DNA of 56,972 nucleotides from Candidatus Woesearchaeota archaeon (GTDB taxonomy: Archaea > Nanobdellota > Nanobdellia > Woesearchaeales > GW2011-AR4), in assembly GCA_016177615.1 (NCBI GenBank), contig JACOUX010000041.1, positions 1 through 56,972 on the forward strand. Direction: 5' to 3'. This document shows positions 48,434 to 56,120 of this stretch, in pieces; within the stretch, counting starts at the first letter, position 1; each line of letters starts with the position of its first letter. The translations under genes and the position numbers were made by a program. The notes beneath the pieces were generated by a model, which was not told the origin of the DNA, did no database searches, and saw only the letters and a list, made by a program, of their open reading frames with translations.

Positions 48434-48640
48434 CTAGTTTATTTTTGCGCTCTTGAGCATTTTAATTACCTGCTCTTTGGTCATCCTCTCAGTCATGCTT
48501 TCTATTTCATTAACGCTGTCTCCTCTTTCAATGACCATGCTCTGAAAGAATTTTATAGCTCTGCCAGGGCCAAGCTTCTTAAAGACAGCCTCTACGCCTT
48601 CCTCAATCATAGATGATTCCATTGATGTTGCCATTCTCAA
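48434..48640 (-). CDS. Probable antitoxin of the PIN toxin pair
   Basis: 68 residues. VEAVFKKLGPGRAIKFFQSM and the downstream VNEIESMTERMTKEQVIKML resemble small antitoxins found next to PIN genes (pattern ..l.k.lG...Ai.FlQ....g.gD...). It overlaps the PIN gene by 4 bases (ATGA) and is second in the operon, so the toxin gene comes first here, the reverse of vapBC at 24.2 kb. Confidence 0.65.
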   Translation of the reverse strand: MRMATSMESSMIEEGVEAVFKKLGPGRAIKFFQSMVIERGDSVNEIESMTERMTKEQVIKMLKSAKIN

Positions 48641-49101
48641 TCTTGGTATGAACTTATAAATTCCTTTGGAGTCACAATAGACAATTTATGCCCCTTAGAC
48701 AATAAAAATGTTTCTATTTTGCTCCTGAGCCTTATCAATTGCTTGTCACATGTTACCAGAAATTCGCAGCCGGATACTGCAGCGGAAGCAATGTGCAAAT
48801 CATCACTATAATCGCTCATTATATTGTTTAACTCCCTGGCTAATTCATGAATTTTGCTGTCAGCAATTACTATTTCGTCTGTTAGGCTTTTGATTTCATT
48901 AAAAACTATATCCCTTTTCCTCATATCATTAATCAGGCTTAGCTCAGCATAAAGAATATCAGAGGCTATTATTTTAAATTTCTTTAGTTCAGCAAGGTTA
49001 ATTATTTCTTCAGCATGGTCGGATTCGGATTTAATCTCAGCATCAGATTTATCGTCAAATGGCCTGCAATAGACATTAGTGTTAAGCATTATTTTCTTCA
49101 T
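48637..49101 (-). CDS. PIN-domain ribonuclease toxin
   Basis: 154 residues. MKKIMLNTNVYCRPFDD is the first PIN strand with Asn at the usual first-acid position (LNTN instead of LDTN); later acids are present: Glu in SDILYAELSLI, Asp pair in YSDDLHIASAAV and TCDKQLI. The loss of the first Asp may weaken catalysis, though active PIN proteins with LNTN are known. Usual role: RNA cleavage controlled by the partner protein. TATA-like sequence lies about 30 bases upstream. Confidence 0.75.
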   Translation of the reverse strand: MKKIMLNTNVYCRPFDDKSDAEIKSESDHAEEIINLAELKKFKIIASDILYAELSLINDMRKRDIVFNEIKSLTDEIVIADSKIHELARELNNIMSDYSDDLHIASAAVSGCEFLVTCDKQLIRLRSKIETFLLSKGHKLSIVTPKEFISSYQD

Positions 49102-49143
49102 CCTGCATCGACACAGCTTTATATTTTTATATTTATCTGATAA

Positions 49144-49764
49144 TCAAATCACTTTCAAAAGTTTCAACCCATTCCTTAAAATTGCCAGTGCAAATATAAG
49201 AAGAATTACTCCAAGAATTCTGACTGTGTAAATGTAATATTTTCCTGTTAATAACTTTTTTGATTTTGATGCGGTTACTGCAAGAATTATTTTTGAAACG
49301 ACCAAAGTTACCATGAATCCTGCAATGAACAGCCCGGCATTCATAATATCTGTTTTTAAAATCAACGGGATAGTGATTGTCAAATGAAAAGTGTAAATGC
49401 TGGGATTTAGAAAATTCGTTATTATTCCTTTCTTGAATGAGCCGGAGCCGGATTTTTTGGATTTTATTTCTATTTTTTTAATTGTCACACCTTTATATGC
49501 GTAATAAGAGAGAAAGATAAATCCTAAAATTGAGATTATTCCGATGATGTTATCAAAGCTGGAAAATCTTGACACAACAAGCAGTCCAATCAAAATCACA
49601 GGGCCGTCAGTGAATAAAGGGGCGGTTGCAGCTTTGATCCCCTCTTTCAGGTTGTGCTGCAAAGTCTCTGAAATTACTAAAGTAAACAAAGGCCCCGGAG
49701 ATATTCCTGCATTTAATCCAAGCAGGATTCCGGTAATTAAATAATAAAATAAGTTCGTTGGCAT
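49144..49764 (-). CDS. LysE/RhtB family amino-acid exporter
   Basis: 206 residues, six hydrophobic segments. The family signature is at the N-terminus ([20 protein letters not shown], GxxxGxSPGP type), and [12 protein letters not shown] matches the conserved NP in the fourth segment. Exports amino acids or small metabolites. Transcribed away from the peroxiredoxin gene across a 72-base gap. Confidence 0.88.
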   Translation of the reverse strand: MPTNLFYYLITGILLGLNAGISPGPLFTLVISETLQHNLKEGIKAATAPLFTDGPVILIGLLVVSRFSSFDNIIGIISILGFIFLSYYAYKGVTIKKIEIKSKKSGSGSFKKGIITNFLNPSIYTFHLTITIPLILKTDIMNAGLFIAGFMVTLVVSKIILAVTASKSKKLLTGKYYIYTVRILGVILLIFALAILRNGLKLLKVI

Positions 49765-49836
49765 AGCCGAGTTCAGGTTAGATGTATAGAGAATGCGAGT
49801 GCTACATTTAAATATAAATCTTATTATCTATTAAAA

Positions 49837-50295
49837 ATGCCGGAAATAAATGAGTATGCCCCTGACTTCACCTTGCCTGACCAGGATGGCAAAGATGTAA
49901 GATTAAGCGACTTCAGGGGAAAAAATGTTCTTCTTGCATTTTATCCGTTTGACTTTTCCCCTGTCTGCACAATTGAGTTTGGCTGCTTCAAGCAGGACTT
50001 GAGCAAACTAAACGATTTAGATATTCAAGTTCTTGGCATCAGCGTTGACAGCAAGCATTGCCACAAGGAGTTTGCAAACAAATTAAAGCTGAATTTCCCA
50101 TTGCTGAGCGATTTTGGAAAAGAAGTCTGCAAGCTTTATGGAACATTAAGAAAAGAAGGCTTCAGCGAAAGGGCGTATTTCATAATCGACAGGAATGGAA
50201 TCATAAGGTTCAGGCATGTAATGCCGGCTCCAAAAGACAGGCTGGAAAACAGCGAATTGATTAAGGAGTTGAACGTTATAAACAAGAATTATTAA
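49837..50295 (+). CDS. Peroxiredoxin (Bcp/AhpC-TSA family)
   Basis: 152 residues, thioredoxin fold. The peroxidatic cysteine is C44 in [13 protein letters not shown], with a possible resolving Cys six residues later (C50). [20 protein letters not shown] opens the domain, and VLGISVDS is the third strand. Reduces H2O2 and organic peroxides. Thioredoxin reductase at 17560 could be part of its recycling chain. ATTTAAATATAAA about 28 bases before the ATG fits a leaderless promoter. Confidence 0.9.
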   Translation: MPEINEYAPDFTLPDQDGKDVRLSDFRGKNVLLAFYPFDFSPVCTIEFGCFKQDLSKLNDLDIQVLGISVDSKHCHKEFANKLKLNFPLLSDFGKEVCKLYGTLRKEGFSERAYFIIDRNGIIRFRHVMPAPKDRLENSELIKELNVINKNY

Positions 50296-50340
50296 AAAAC
50301 TTTAAACATCATCTTTCTTTTTATCGTTTTAATTATTTAT

Positions 50341-50400
50341 ATATCTTTCTAGAAAAATCGAAAGCTTTATAAATAATAAGTAATTAATATCGAAAGATAT
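50341..50400. promoter_or_regulatory. Repeats around the promoter of the second AbiE-like pair
   Basis: ATATCTTTC (50341-50349) and GAAAGATAT (50392-50400) form an inverted repeat flanking the TATA-like CTTTATAAATA (about 50365-50375). The second arm is inside ATATCGAAAGATAT, itself palindromic, and ATCGAAAG recurs at 50357. The start codon ATG begins at 50399. Very likely the operator of the wHTH antitoxin encoded next; AbiEi-type antitoxins repress their operons through inverted repeats. Confidence 0.55.
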
Positions 50401-50983
50401 GAAGAAAATAGAGTTCGTGTACAGGGAGCTGCTTTTCAACGCAATAGAAAAGGAAAACAGGCATTTAACGCAGGCTTATCTAGCTCAGGCTCTAGAGATA
50501 TCATTAAGCACCGTCAATCTGGCATTAAAGCCATTGGCAAGGATGAATTCCGTAAGAATAAAAAAGACGGGCTTTGATATAATTGATGCCAAAAAAATCC
50601 TTTACTATTGGGCTTCAATAAGAAATGTGGAGAAGGGCATAATTTACCAGACCAGAGTTGATGCGCCGGTAAAGGAGATAGAAAAAGAAATGCCAGATGA
50701 TGTAGTTTTTACGGCATTTTCAGCATACAAATTTAAGTTCAAGGATGTGCCTGCAGATTATTCAGAGGTTTATGTTTATGGAGATGAGAATGTCAAAAAA
50801 AGATTTAAGGAAAGCAAAGAAATCCCAAATCTTTTTGTTTTAAAAAAGGATGAAATTATTGAGAGATACGGCAAAACGGCGACAGCAGCAAACTTATTTG
50901 TCGACTTGTGGAACCTAAGGCAGTGGTATGCCAATGATTTTCTGAAGGCACTGGAGGCGAAAATTGGCAGAATTCTGGAATAG
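50399..50983 (+). CDS. AbiEi-like winged-helix antitoxin/regulator
   Basis: 194 residues. N-terminal winged helix (about 1-70; HLTQAYLAQALEISLSTVNLALK) followed by a domain with FSAYKFKFKDVPADYSEVYVY. The layout (HTH protein first, nucleotidyltransferase second) is that of type IV AbiE toxin-antitoxin systems. Leaderless-type promoter with flanking repeats. It overlaps the next gene by 20 bases. Confidence 0.72.
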   Translation: MKKIEFVYRELLFNAIEKENRHLTQAYLAQALEISLSTVNLALKPLARMNSVRIKKTGFDIIDAKKILYYWASIRNVEKGIIYQTRVDAPVKEIEKEMPDDVVFTAFSAYKFKFKDVPADYSEVYVYGDENVKKRFKESKEIPNLFVLKKDEIIERYGKTATAANLFVDLWNLRQWYANDFLKALEAKIGRILE

Positions 50984-51596
50984 CTTACTGACAGAGAAAA
51001 GCTTGGATCTGCTCACTAAAATATCGAAAGAGCCGTTCAAATTTATTGTGATAGGGGGCTGGGCAGCTTACCTCTGGACAAAGCTTCATAAGAGCAAGGA
51101 CATAGATATAGCCATAACAAACCTAAAAGAGCTCCAATACTTGAAGCAAAAATACGCATTAAAAAAGAATGATAATCTTAAAAAATATGAGATAAGCTTT
51201 AAAGAAATTGACTTGGATATTTATGCTGCATATTTCTCAAAGCTTCCTATACCAATAGAGGACTTGCCGCAATACACGGCCAAAATTGAGGGCTTTGTTG
51301 TCCTGAAGCCAGAGGCCTTGCTGATTTTAAAGCAGGGAGCTGAATTGGAAAGAAAAGAGTCTCCCAAAGGCGCAAAAGACCAGATTGATATTATGGCCCT
51401 TCTATTTTATACTGACATTGATGCAAGTCTTTATTTTGATTTGTTAAAAAAATATAATCTCGAGAATTATTTTATTCGATTGAAAAGCATAATAAACAAC
51501 TTTAAGGATTACAATTACCTTAATTTAAATCCAAGGCAATTTAAGCTCAAGAAAAAAGAGGCACTTGTAAAATTAAAATTAAAACAAGCTTTATAA
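50964..51596 (+). CDS. AbiEii-like nucleotidyltransferase (type IV toxin-like)
   Basis: 210 residues from TTG 50964. FIVIGGWAAYLWTKLHKSKD followed by IDIAI gives the GG...S.DID signature of the AbiEii/DUF1814-like nucleotidyltransferases, and KPEALLILKQGAELERKES with KDQIDIMALL matches the distal conserved helix (..EaLL..K..a...R...KD..DI..L). AbiEii toxins block growth by adding nucleotides to RNA. Overlaps its partner by 20 bases. Confidence 0.8.
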   Translation: MAEFWNSLLTEKSLDLLTKISKEPFKFIVIGGWAAYLWTKLHKSKDIDIAITNLKELQYLKQKYALKKNDNLKKYEISFKEIDLDIYAAYFSKLPIPIEDLPQYTAKIEGFVVLKPEALLILKQGAELERKESPKGAKDQIDIMALLFYTDIDASLYFDLLKKYNLENYFIRLKSIINNFKDYNYLNLNPRQFKLKKKEALVKLKLKQAL

Positions 51597-51621
51597 ATGA
51601 ATTTCTCTTTCTACTCTCTTT

Positions 51622-52986
51622 ATGAACTTCAAAACCATCAATCCTTCAACAGAGGAAACTATTGGTGAATACGAGCTAATGCCAAAAGAGGAAGTCCTTT
51701 CTATTGCAGAGCAATGCGAGTCCGCCTTTGGCCAATGGAAAGCCATGGATATTTCTACAAGAGCTTCCTATTTCAGGAGGCTGGCGCAGATTTTGAGGCA
51801 TAACAAAGATAAGTATTCAAAAATAATGACGCTGGAAATGGGAAAGCCTATAAAGCAGTCTTTAACAGAGGTCGAAAAATGCGCATGGACAGCAGAAGTC
51901 TATGCTGACAATGGCCCAAAGTGGCTGGAAGATGAGCTTGTCGAGGCAGACGGAAAAAAGCATATAGTAGCATGCGAGCCTATTGGAGTGGTTCTTTCAA
52001 TCATGCCGTGGAATTTTCCCTTCTGGCAGGCATTCAGGTTTGGAATTCCGACTTTGCTGGCAGGCAATGCCTCTGTGCTGAAGCATTCGAATGTTGTTCC
52101 TCAGTGCTCGTTGGCGATTGAAGAGTCGTTTAGGGAAGCGGGCTTTCCGGAAAATCTTTTCAGGAGCGTGATAACCGATCACGACACAATTGCCAGCCTT
52201 ATAAAATCCGGTATTGTACAGGGAGTTTCATTGACAGGGAGCACTTACGCCGGGGCAAAAATTGCAGAGCTTGCGGGAAAGAGCCTGAAGAAGGTTGTTC
52301 TTGAATTGGGAGGTTCTGATCCGTTCATAGTTTTGGAGGATGCCGATATTGAGGCAGCGGCAAAAAATGCTGTTACAGGAAGGACAATCAATTCCGGGCA
52401 GAGCTGCATTGCTGCCAAGAGGTTCATTGTTGACAGGAAAATAGCAAAAGAATTTTCAGAGCTTTTCACAAAATACATGGCAAACTTAAAGGTTGATGAC
52501 CCAATGCAGATGGAAACCGATGTAGGGCCTTTGGTGAACGAGGACCAGGTTGAGCAGGTAGAAGAGCAGGTAAATGACGCAGTAAAGAAAGGCGCAGAAG
52601 TCCTTGTCGGAGGAAAAAGGCTAGAGAGAAAAGGATTTTTTTATATGCCGACAGTTTTGACCAATGTAAAGAGCAGCATGAAAGTTGTAAAGGAAGAGGT
52701 TTTTGGTCCAGTCGCGCCAATTATACTTGCTAACGATGAAAAGGAAGCTGTTGAGGTAGCAAACAGCAGCGAATACGGATTGGGAGCAAGTGTCTGGACA
52801 AGAGATGAAAGCAAAGGATTAAAGATTGCAAGGCAGATTGAGGCAGGATGTGTTTTTGTGAATTCGGTAGTCAAGTCCGACCCAAGAATGCCTTTCGGCG
52901 GAGTCAAGAAAAGCGGGATTGGAAGGGAGTTGTCGAAGTACGGACTGAAGGAGTTTGTGAATGTGAAGGGGATTAGTGTTTATTAG
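51622..52986 (+). CDS. NAD(P)-dependent aldehyde dehydrogenase (succinate-semialdehyde dehydrogenase-like)
   Basis: 454 residues. Oxidises an aldehyde to its acid. Conserved MPWNFPFWQ (Asn of the oxyanion hole), LTGSTYAGAKIA (cofactor loop), LELGGSDPFIV with general base E228, and NSGQSCIAAKRF with nucleophile C262; the C-terminal PFGGVKKSGIGRELS is also present. Closest in style to short SSADH/GabD-like enzymes. The stop is almost directly followed by the DHDPS-family gene, so the two are co-transcribed. Confidence 0.93.
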   Translation: MNFKTINPSTEETIGEYELMPKEEVLSIAEQCESAFGQWKAMDISTRASYFRRLAQILRHNKDKYSKIMTLEMGKPIKQSLTEVEKCAWTAEVYADNGPKWLEDELVEADGKKHIVACEPIGVVLSIMPWNFPFWQAFRFGIPTLLAGNASVLKHSNVVPQCSLAIEESFREAGFPENLFRSVITDHDTIASLIKSGIVQGVSLTGSTYAGAKIAELAGKSLKKVVLELGGSDPFIVLEDADIEAAAKNAVTGRTINSGQSCIAAKRFIVDRKIAKEFSELFTKYMANLKVDDPMQMETDVGPLVNEDQVEQVEEQVNDAVKKGAEVLVGGKRLERKGFFYMPTVLTNVKSSMKVVKEEVFGPVAPIILANDEKEAVEVANSSEYGLGASVWTRDESKGLKIARQIEAGCVFVNSVVKSDPRMPFGGVKKSGIGRELSKYGLKEFVNVKGISVY

Positions 52987-52998
52987 GTGAAAATTCTG

Positions 52999-53813
52999 AT
53001 GGGCGATCTTAAAGGTGTCATAATTCCAATAATAACTCCTTTGATTGAAGGCAGTTTTGATGTTGAAAGTTTTTATAACCTCTCTTCAGGCTTAATAGAA
53101 TCAGGTGTTGATGGGATATTTATTTTAGGAACTACGGGAGAATTCCACCGCTTTAATTATGAGTCTAGGGCTGAAATAATAGAGTGCACTGTTCCACTAT
53201 TGTCAAGGAAAACCATAGTTGTCGCTGGCACTACAGGAAATAATCTTGAAGAAACTGTGGATCTCACAGAAGTTGCCTGCAAGGCCGGGGCACACGCTGC
53301 AGTCATAGCTCCAATGTTCGGAAAAACTGGGTTAAATCCATTGGAATACATGGCAGAACTATCAGAAGAAACTGAAATTCCATTGATTCTTTACAACAAT
53401 CCCGGGATTACAGAGGGAAGGAACATGCCGATTGGGGATGTTTGCAGGCTAAGCAAAAATAATAAAATAGTTGCCATTAAGGACAGTTCAGGGGTCTTGC
53501 CATATTTTCGAATGCTTACTTTAGCTGCCGGGAAACTTAGCTTGTTTCAGGGAGATGAGGCTTCTCTTGCAAAAAATATCTATCTTGCAAACGGCATAGT
53601 CCCGGGCACAGGAAATGTGAATCCAAGATTGGTGGTTGACATTTTCAATCATTCTAGCCGGAAGATTTTGAGTCCTTGAAACTTTATCATCGACAATATG
53701 ATAGGCAGGATTATATTGCGGTCATGAAAAGATTCTTGAAAGCACAGGGAATGATAAAATCAGATGAATTGGCAAGGACAGATTATGTTTCAAAAGTTAA
53801 AGCTCTGCCATAA
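52999..53813 (+). pseudogene. DHDPS/N-acetylneuraminate lyase family aldolase, frameshifted near the 3' end
   Basis: The frame from ATG 52999 (GTG 52987 is an alternative) stops at 53679 after 226 residues, but the next 130 bases in a shifted frame encode the missing C-terminus (ESLKLYHRQYD, AVMKRFLKAQGMI, ending at the stop at 53813), so one base is missing near 53665-53670. Class I aldolase features are intact: GTTGEFHRF, the catalytic Tyr in LILYNNP and Schiff-base Lys in VAIKDSSG. The full protein would be about 270 residues, normal for DapA/NanA/KDG aldolase. The frameshift may be real decay or a sequence error. Substrate is not decided by sequence. Confidence 0.75.
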
Positions 53814-53876
53814 TTCCCCAAGTCTAATAGAAAACAATAAAAAAGGCATATCCTTTCCGGCTTTATAATCCAAAAA

Positions 53877-55517
53877 ATGAAAGCAAGCGACTTATTCATC
53901 AAATGCCTCGAGAACGAGGAGGTGGAATACATCTTCGGAGTCCCCGGAGAGGAAAACGAGGACATAATGATTTCCCTCATAAATTCAAAAATAAAATTCA
54001 TGGCGACAAGGCACGAGCAGGGAGCTGCATTCATGGCAGCAACCTACGGAAGGCTGACTGGAAAAGCAGGAGTCTGCCTTGCTACTTTAGGGCCAGGGGC
54101 AATGAACCTTACAACAGGATTGGCAGATGCAAATCTTGGAAGAATGCCGGTCGTAGCAATCACTGGGCAGGGCGGATTGCACCGCTTTCACAAGCAGAAT
54201 TTCCAGTTCATTGATGTTGTATCTGCATTTAAGCCATTGACAAAATGGAATGCCTCAATCACAACAGCTGCTATAATCCCAGAAGCTGTGAGAAAAGCAT
54301 TCAAAGTTGCTGAGATGGAATATCCGGGAGTTACTCATCTGGAACTGCCGGAGGATGTCGCAAAAAAAGAAATTGAATTATCACCTTTGAGGAGAATAAA
54401 AGTAAGAAGGCCGAGCGCTGACAGCAAAGCCGTTGAGCAGGCAGTTGAAATGCTCAAGAATGCAAAAAATCCCATTATTCTTGCCGGAAACGGCTGCGTA
54501 AGGACAAGAGTCAGCAAGCAGCTAAAAGCATTCGTGGAAGAAAGGGGAATTCCAATCGTGCATACCCAGATGGGAAAAGGCTGCATAAGCGACAGGAGCG
54601 AATATTCACTGTTTACAACAGGAATCAATGCAAAGGACTATTACGTTTGCGGATTTGACAGGGCAGATTTGATTATTACATTAGGGTATAATGTTGTTGA
54701 ATTCGCCCCGCAGCACTGGAACAAGGGAAAAGACAACAAGATCCTGCATATCGACTTCAGGGCAAGCGAAGTTGATGAGCATTACAACCCAGACCTTGAA
54801 GTTGTCGGTGATGTCTCAAACACTTTGTGGGTTTTGAGAGAGAGGCTAAAGAATGAGCCAAAAAAGAACCCGGAATATTTTTTCAAGCTGAGAAAGGCAA
54901 TCATCGCAGATCATGAGGAAAAGGCAAACGACAATTCATTTCCGCTAAAGCCGCAGAGGATAGTTTATGACATAAGAAAAGCGCTGGGGGACCATGATAT
55001 TGTCATCTCAGATGTTGGAATGCACAAGATATGGACAGCAAGGATGTACAAGACATATGAGCCAAATACCTGCCTTATCGACAATGGGCTGTGCTCAATG
55101 GGAGTTTCTTTGCCTGGCGCAGTTGCCGCAAAATTAGTGCATCCTGACAGAAAAATAGTTGTTGTAACAGGCGATGGAGGCTTCATGATGAACTCGCAAG
55201 AGATAGAAACTGCGATGCGCCTCAATCTTGCATTTGTTGTTGTTATTTTTAATGATTCCAAGTACGGAATGATAGAATGGAAGCAGCAAATTCATCATGA
55301 AAAATCCCTTGGAAATGACTTCACTAACCCGGATTTTGTGAAGTATGCTGAAAGCTTTGGCGCAAAAGGATATAGGGTCATAAAGGCAGAAGACTTATCG
55401 AAAATGCTGAAAGAAGCATTAACGCAGAAAACAGTCTGCATTATCGATGTCCCTGTTGACTATTCTGAAAATTATGAATTGATTAGGAAGCTCGGGCAGG
55501 AGATTTGCCCGGTTTGA
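53877..55517 (+). CDS. ThDP-dependent enzyme of the acetolactate synthase/pyruvate oxidase family
   Basis: 546 residues, full length. The three domains are visible: Pyr domain with catalytic E47 (TRHEQGAAFMAATYGRL), central Rossmann-like domain (NPIILAGNGCVRTRVSKQ), and PP domain with VTGDGGFMMNSQEIETA (GDG...N ThDP/Mg site). Such enzymes decarboxylate pyruvate or related 2-oxo acids. No regulatory IlvN subunit is near, so a catabolic AlsS-like or other carboligase role is possible. It follows the aldolase after a 63-base gap with its own promoter-like AT stretch. Confidence 0.88.
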   Translation: MKASDLFIKCLENEEVEYIFGVPGEENEDIMISLINSKIKFMATRHEQGAAFMAATYGRLTGKAGVCLATLGPGAMNLTTGLADANLGRMPVVAITGQGGLHRFHKQNFQFIDVVSAFKPLTKWNASITTAAIIPEAVRKAFKVAEMEYPGVTHLELPEDVAKKEIELSPLRRIKVRRPSADSKAVEQAVEMLKNAKNPIILAGNGCVRTRVSKQLKAFVEERGIPIVHTQMGKGCISDRSEYSLFTTGINAKDYYVCGFDRADLIITLGYNVVEFAPQHWNKGKDNKILHIDFRASEVDEHYNPDLEVVGDVSNTLWVLRERLKNEPKKNPEYFFKLRKAIIADHEEKANDNSFPLKPQRIVYDIRKALGDHDIVISDVGMHKIWTARMYKTYEPNTCLIDNGLCSMGVSLPGAVAAKLVHPDRKIVVVTGDGGFMMNSQEIETAMRLNLAFVVVIFNDSKYGMIEWKQQIHHEKSLGNDFTNPDFVKYAESFGAKGYRVIKAEDLSKMLKEALTQKTVCIIDVPVDYSENYELIRKLGQEICPV

Positions 55518-55569
55518 ATAAAGAAAAGTATATAAACAACAGATAGGGTAACAAGCAGGGTGTTTAAAA

Positions 55570-55915
55570 ATGCCAGGAAAAATCTTAATTATAGACGACC
55601 TGCCTGATGATTTGGCATGTATGGAGCAAATTCTTAAGAAGGAAGGCTATAAAGTTGAGACTGCCCCAGATGGGGGGGGCACGACGGAAAATAGATAAAA
55701 ATGTTTTCGATTTAATCCTGATAGATATATTGATGCCTGAATCCGGCTATGATTTGTTAAGACTTCTGAAGGAAAAATTAGGGCAGATAACTAAATATGT
55801 TTATGTTAGTATTATTCCCAAGCATGATGCGAATATGAAAGATATTGATGGATTTATCCAAAAACCGTTCAGCAATGAAGATTTTATAGCCGAAGTTGAA
55901 AGGGTGCTTGGATAA
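55570..55915 (+). pseudogene. Response-regulator receiver (CheY-like), disrupted at a poly-G tract
   Basis: ATG 55570 reads GKILIIDDLPDDLACMEQIL and on to TAPDGGG, then a stop. After an eight-G run (55672-55679) the same domain continues one frame over: KIDKNVFDLILIDILMPES (phosphoacceptor Asp), YVYVSIIPK (Ser at the switch position) and IQKPFSNEDF (conserved Lys), to the stop at 55915. With seven Gs instead of eight the reading would be one complete 114-residue receiver. Slippage at the tract could switch the gene on and off, or the extra G could be a sequence error. Confidence 0.75.
55672..55679 (+). repeat. Eight-G homopolymer in the response-regulator gene
   Basis: The longest G run noticed in this AT-rich window. 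Removing one G restores the receiver frame exactly at the usual DG-(E/G)-A loop. Candidate phase-variation tract or indel error. Confidence 0.7.
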
Positions 55916-55930
55916 TTAAAATTTTAAGAT

Positions 55931-55981
55931 TCAAAATGAGTTCTTTATTGCAGCAAGCTGCGAAGTATTGGCTCATTTTGA
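55931..55981. repeat. Nested palindrome, copy 2 of the dispersed element
   Basis: Outer arms TCAAAATGAG (55931-55940) and CTCATTTTGA (55972-55981) pair perfectly; the inner GCAGC-AA-GCTGC hairpin is at 55950-55961. Homologous to 10112-10166 over nearly its whole length, including the right flank GAGCAAT. Changes between copies are compensated in the stems. It sits between the disrupted response regulator and the AGGAGGT site of the next fragment. Confidence 0.7.
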
Positions 55982-55987
55982 GCAATA

Positions 55988-55994
55988 AAGGAGG
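55988..55994 (+). promoter_or_regulatory. Strong ribosome-binding site
   Basis: AGGAGGT, 5 bases before the ATG at 56000; shows that the following receiver fragment was once an efficiently translated, non-leading gene. Confidence 0.55.
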
Positions 55995-55999
55995 TAAAA

Positions 56000-56112
56000 A
56001 TGGCAAAGACAATAATGGTTGTTGATGACGAGCCGGACAAGTCTGGGAGAGTATAGTGGGAACCGGGATTGAGCTTTCAATTTGCACAGGAATTGTTGAA
56101 GCGATGCATTAG
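56000..56112 (+). pseudogene. Scar joining a response-regulator start to a histidine-kinase end
   Basis: ATG 56000 reads MAKTIMVVDDEPD, the first strand and acidic pair of a CheY receiver, and stops at 56056. From 56056 in another frame the sequence reads GTGIELSICTGIVEAMH to a stop at 56112, the G2 box and following helix of a histidine-kinase ATPase domain (GTGLGLSI...IVEaHg). Everything between was evidently deleted. Together with the disrupted receiver upstream it marks a lost two-component locus. Confidence 0.65.
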
Positions 56113-56120
56113 TATTTCCT

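Noticed and set aside
49750-49810. GGCATAGCCGAGTTCAGGTT looked like a tRNA start
   Set aside because: No matching acceptor stem, anticodon arm or T-loop could be drawn; it overlaps the start region of the LysE gene.
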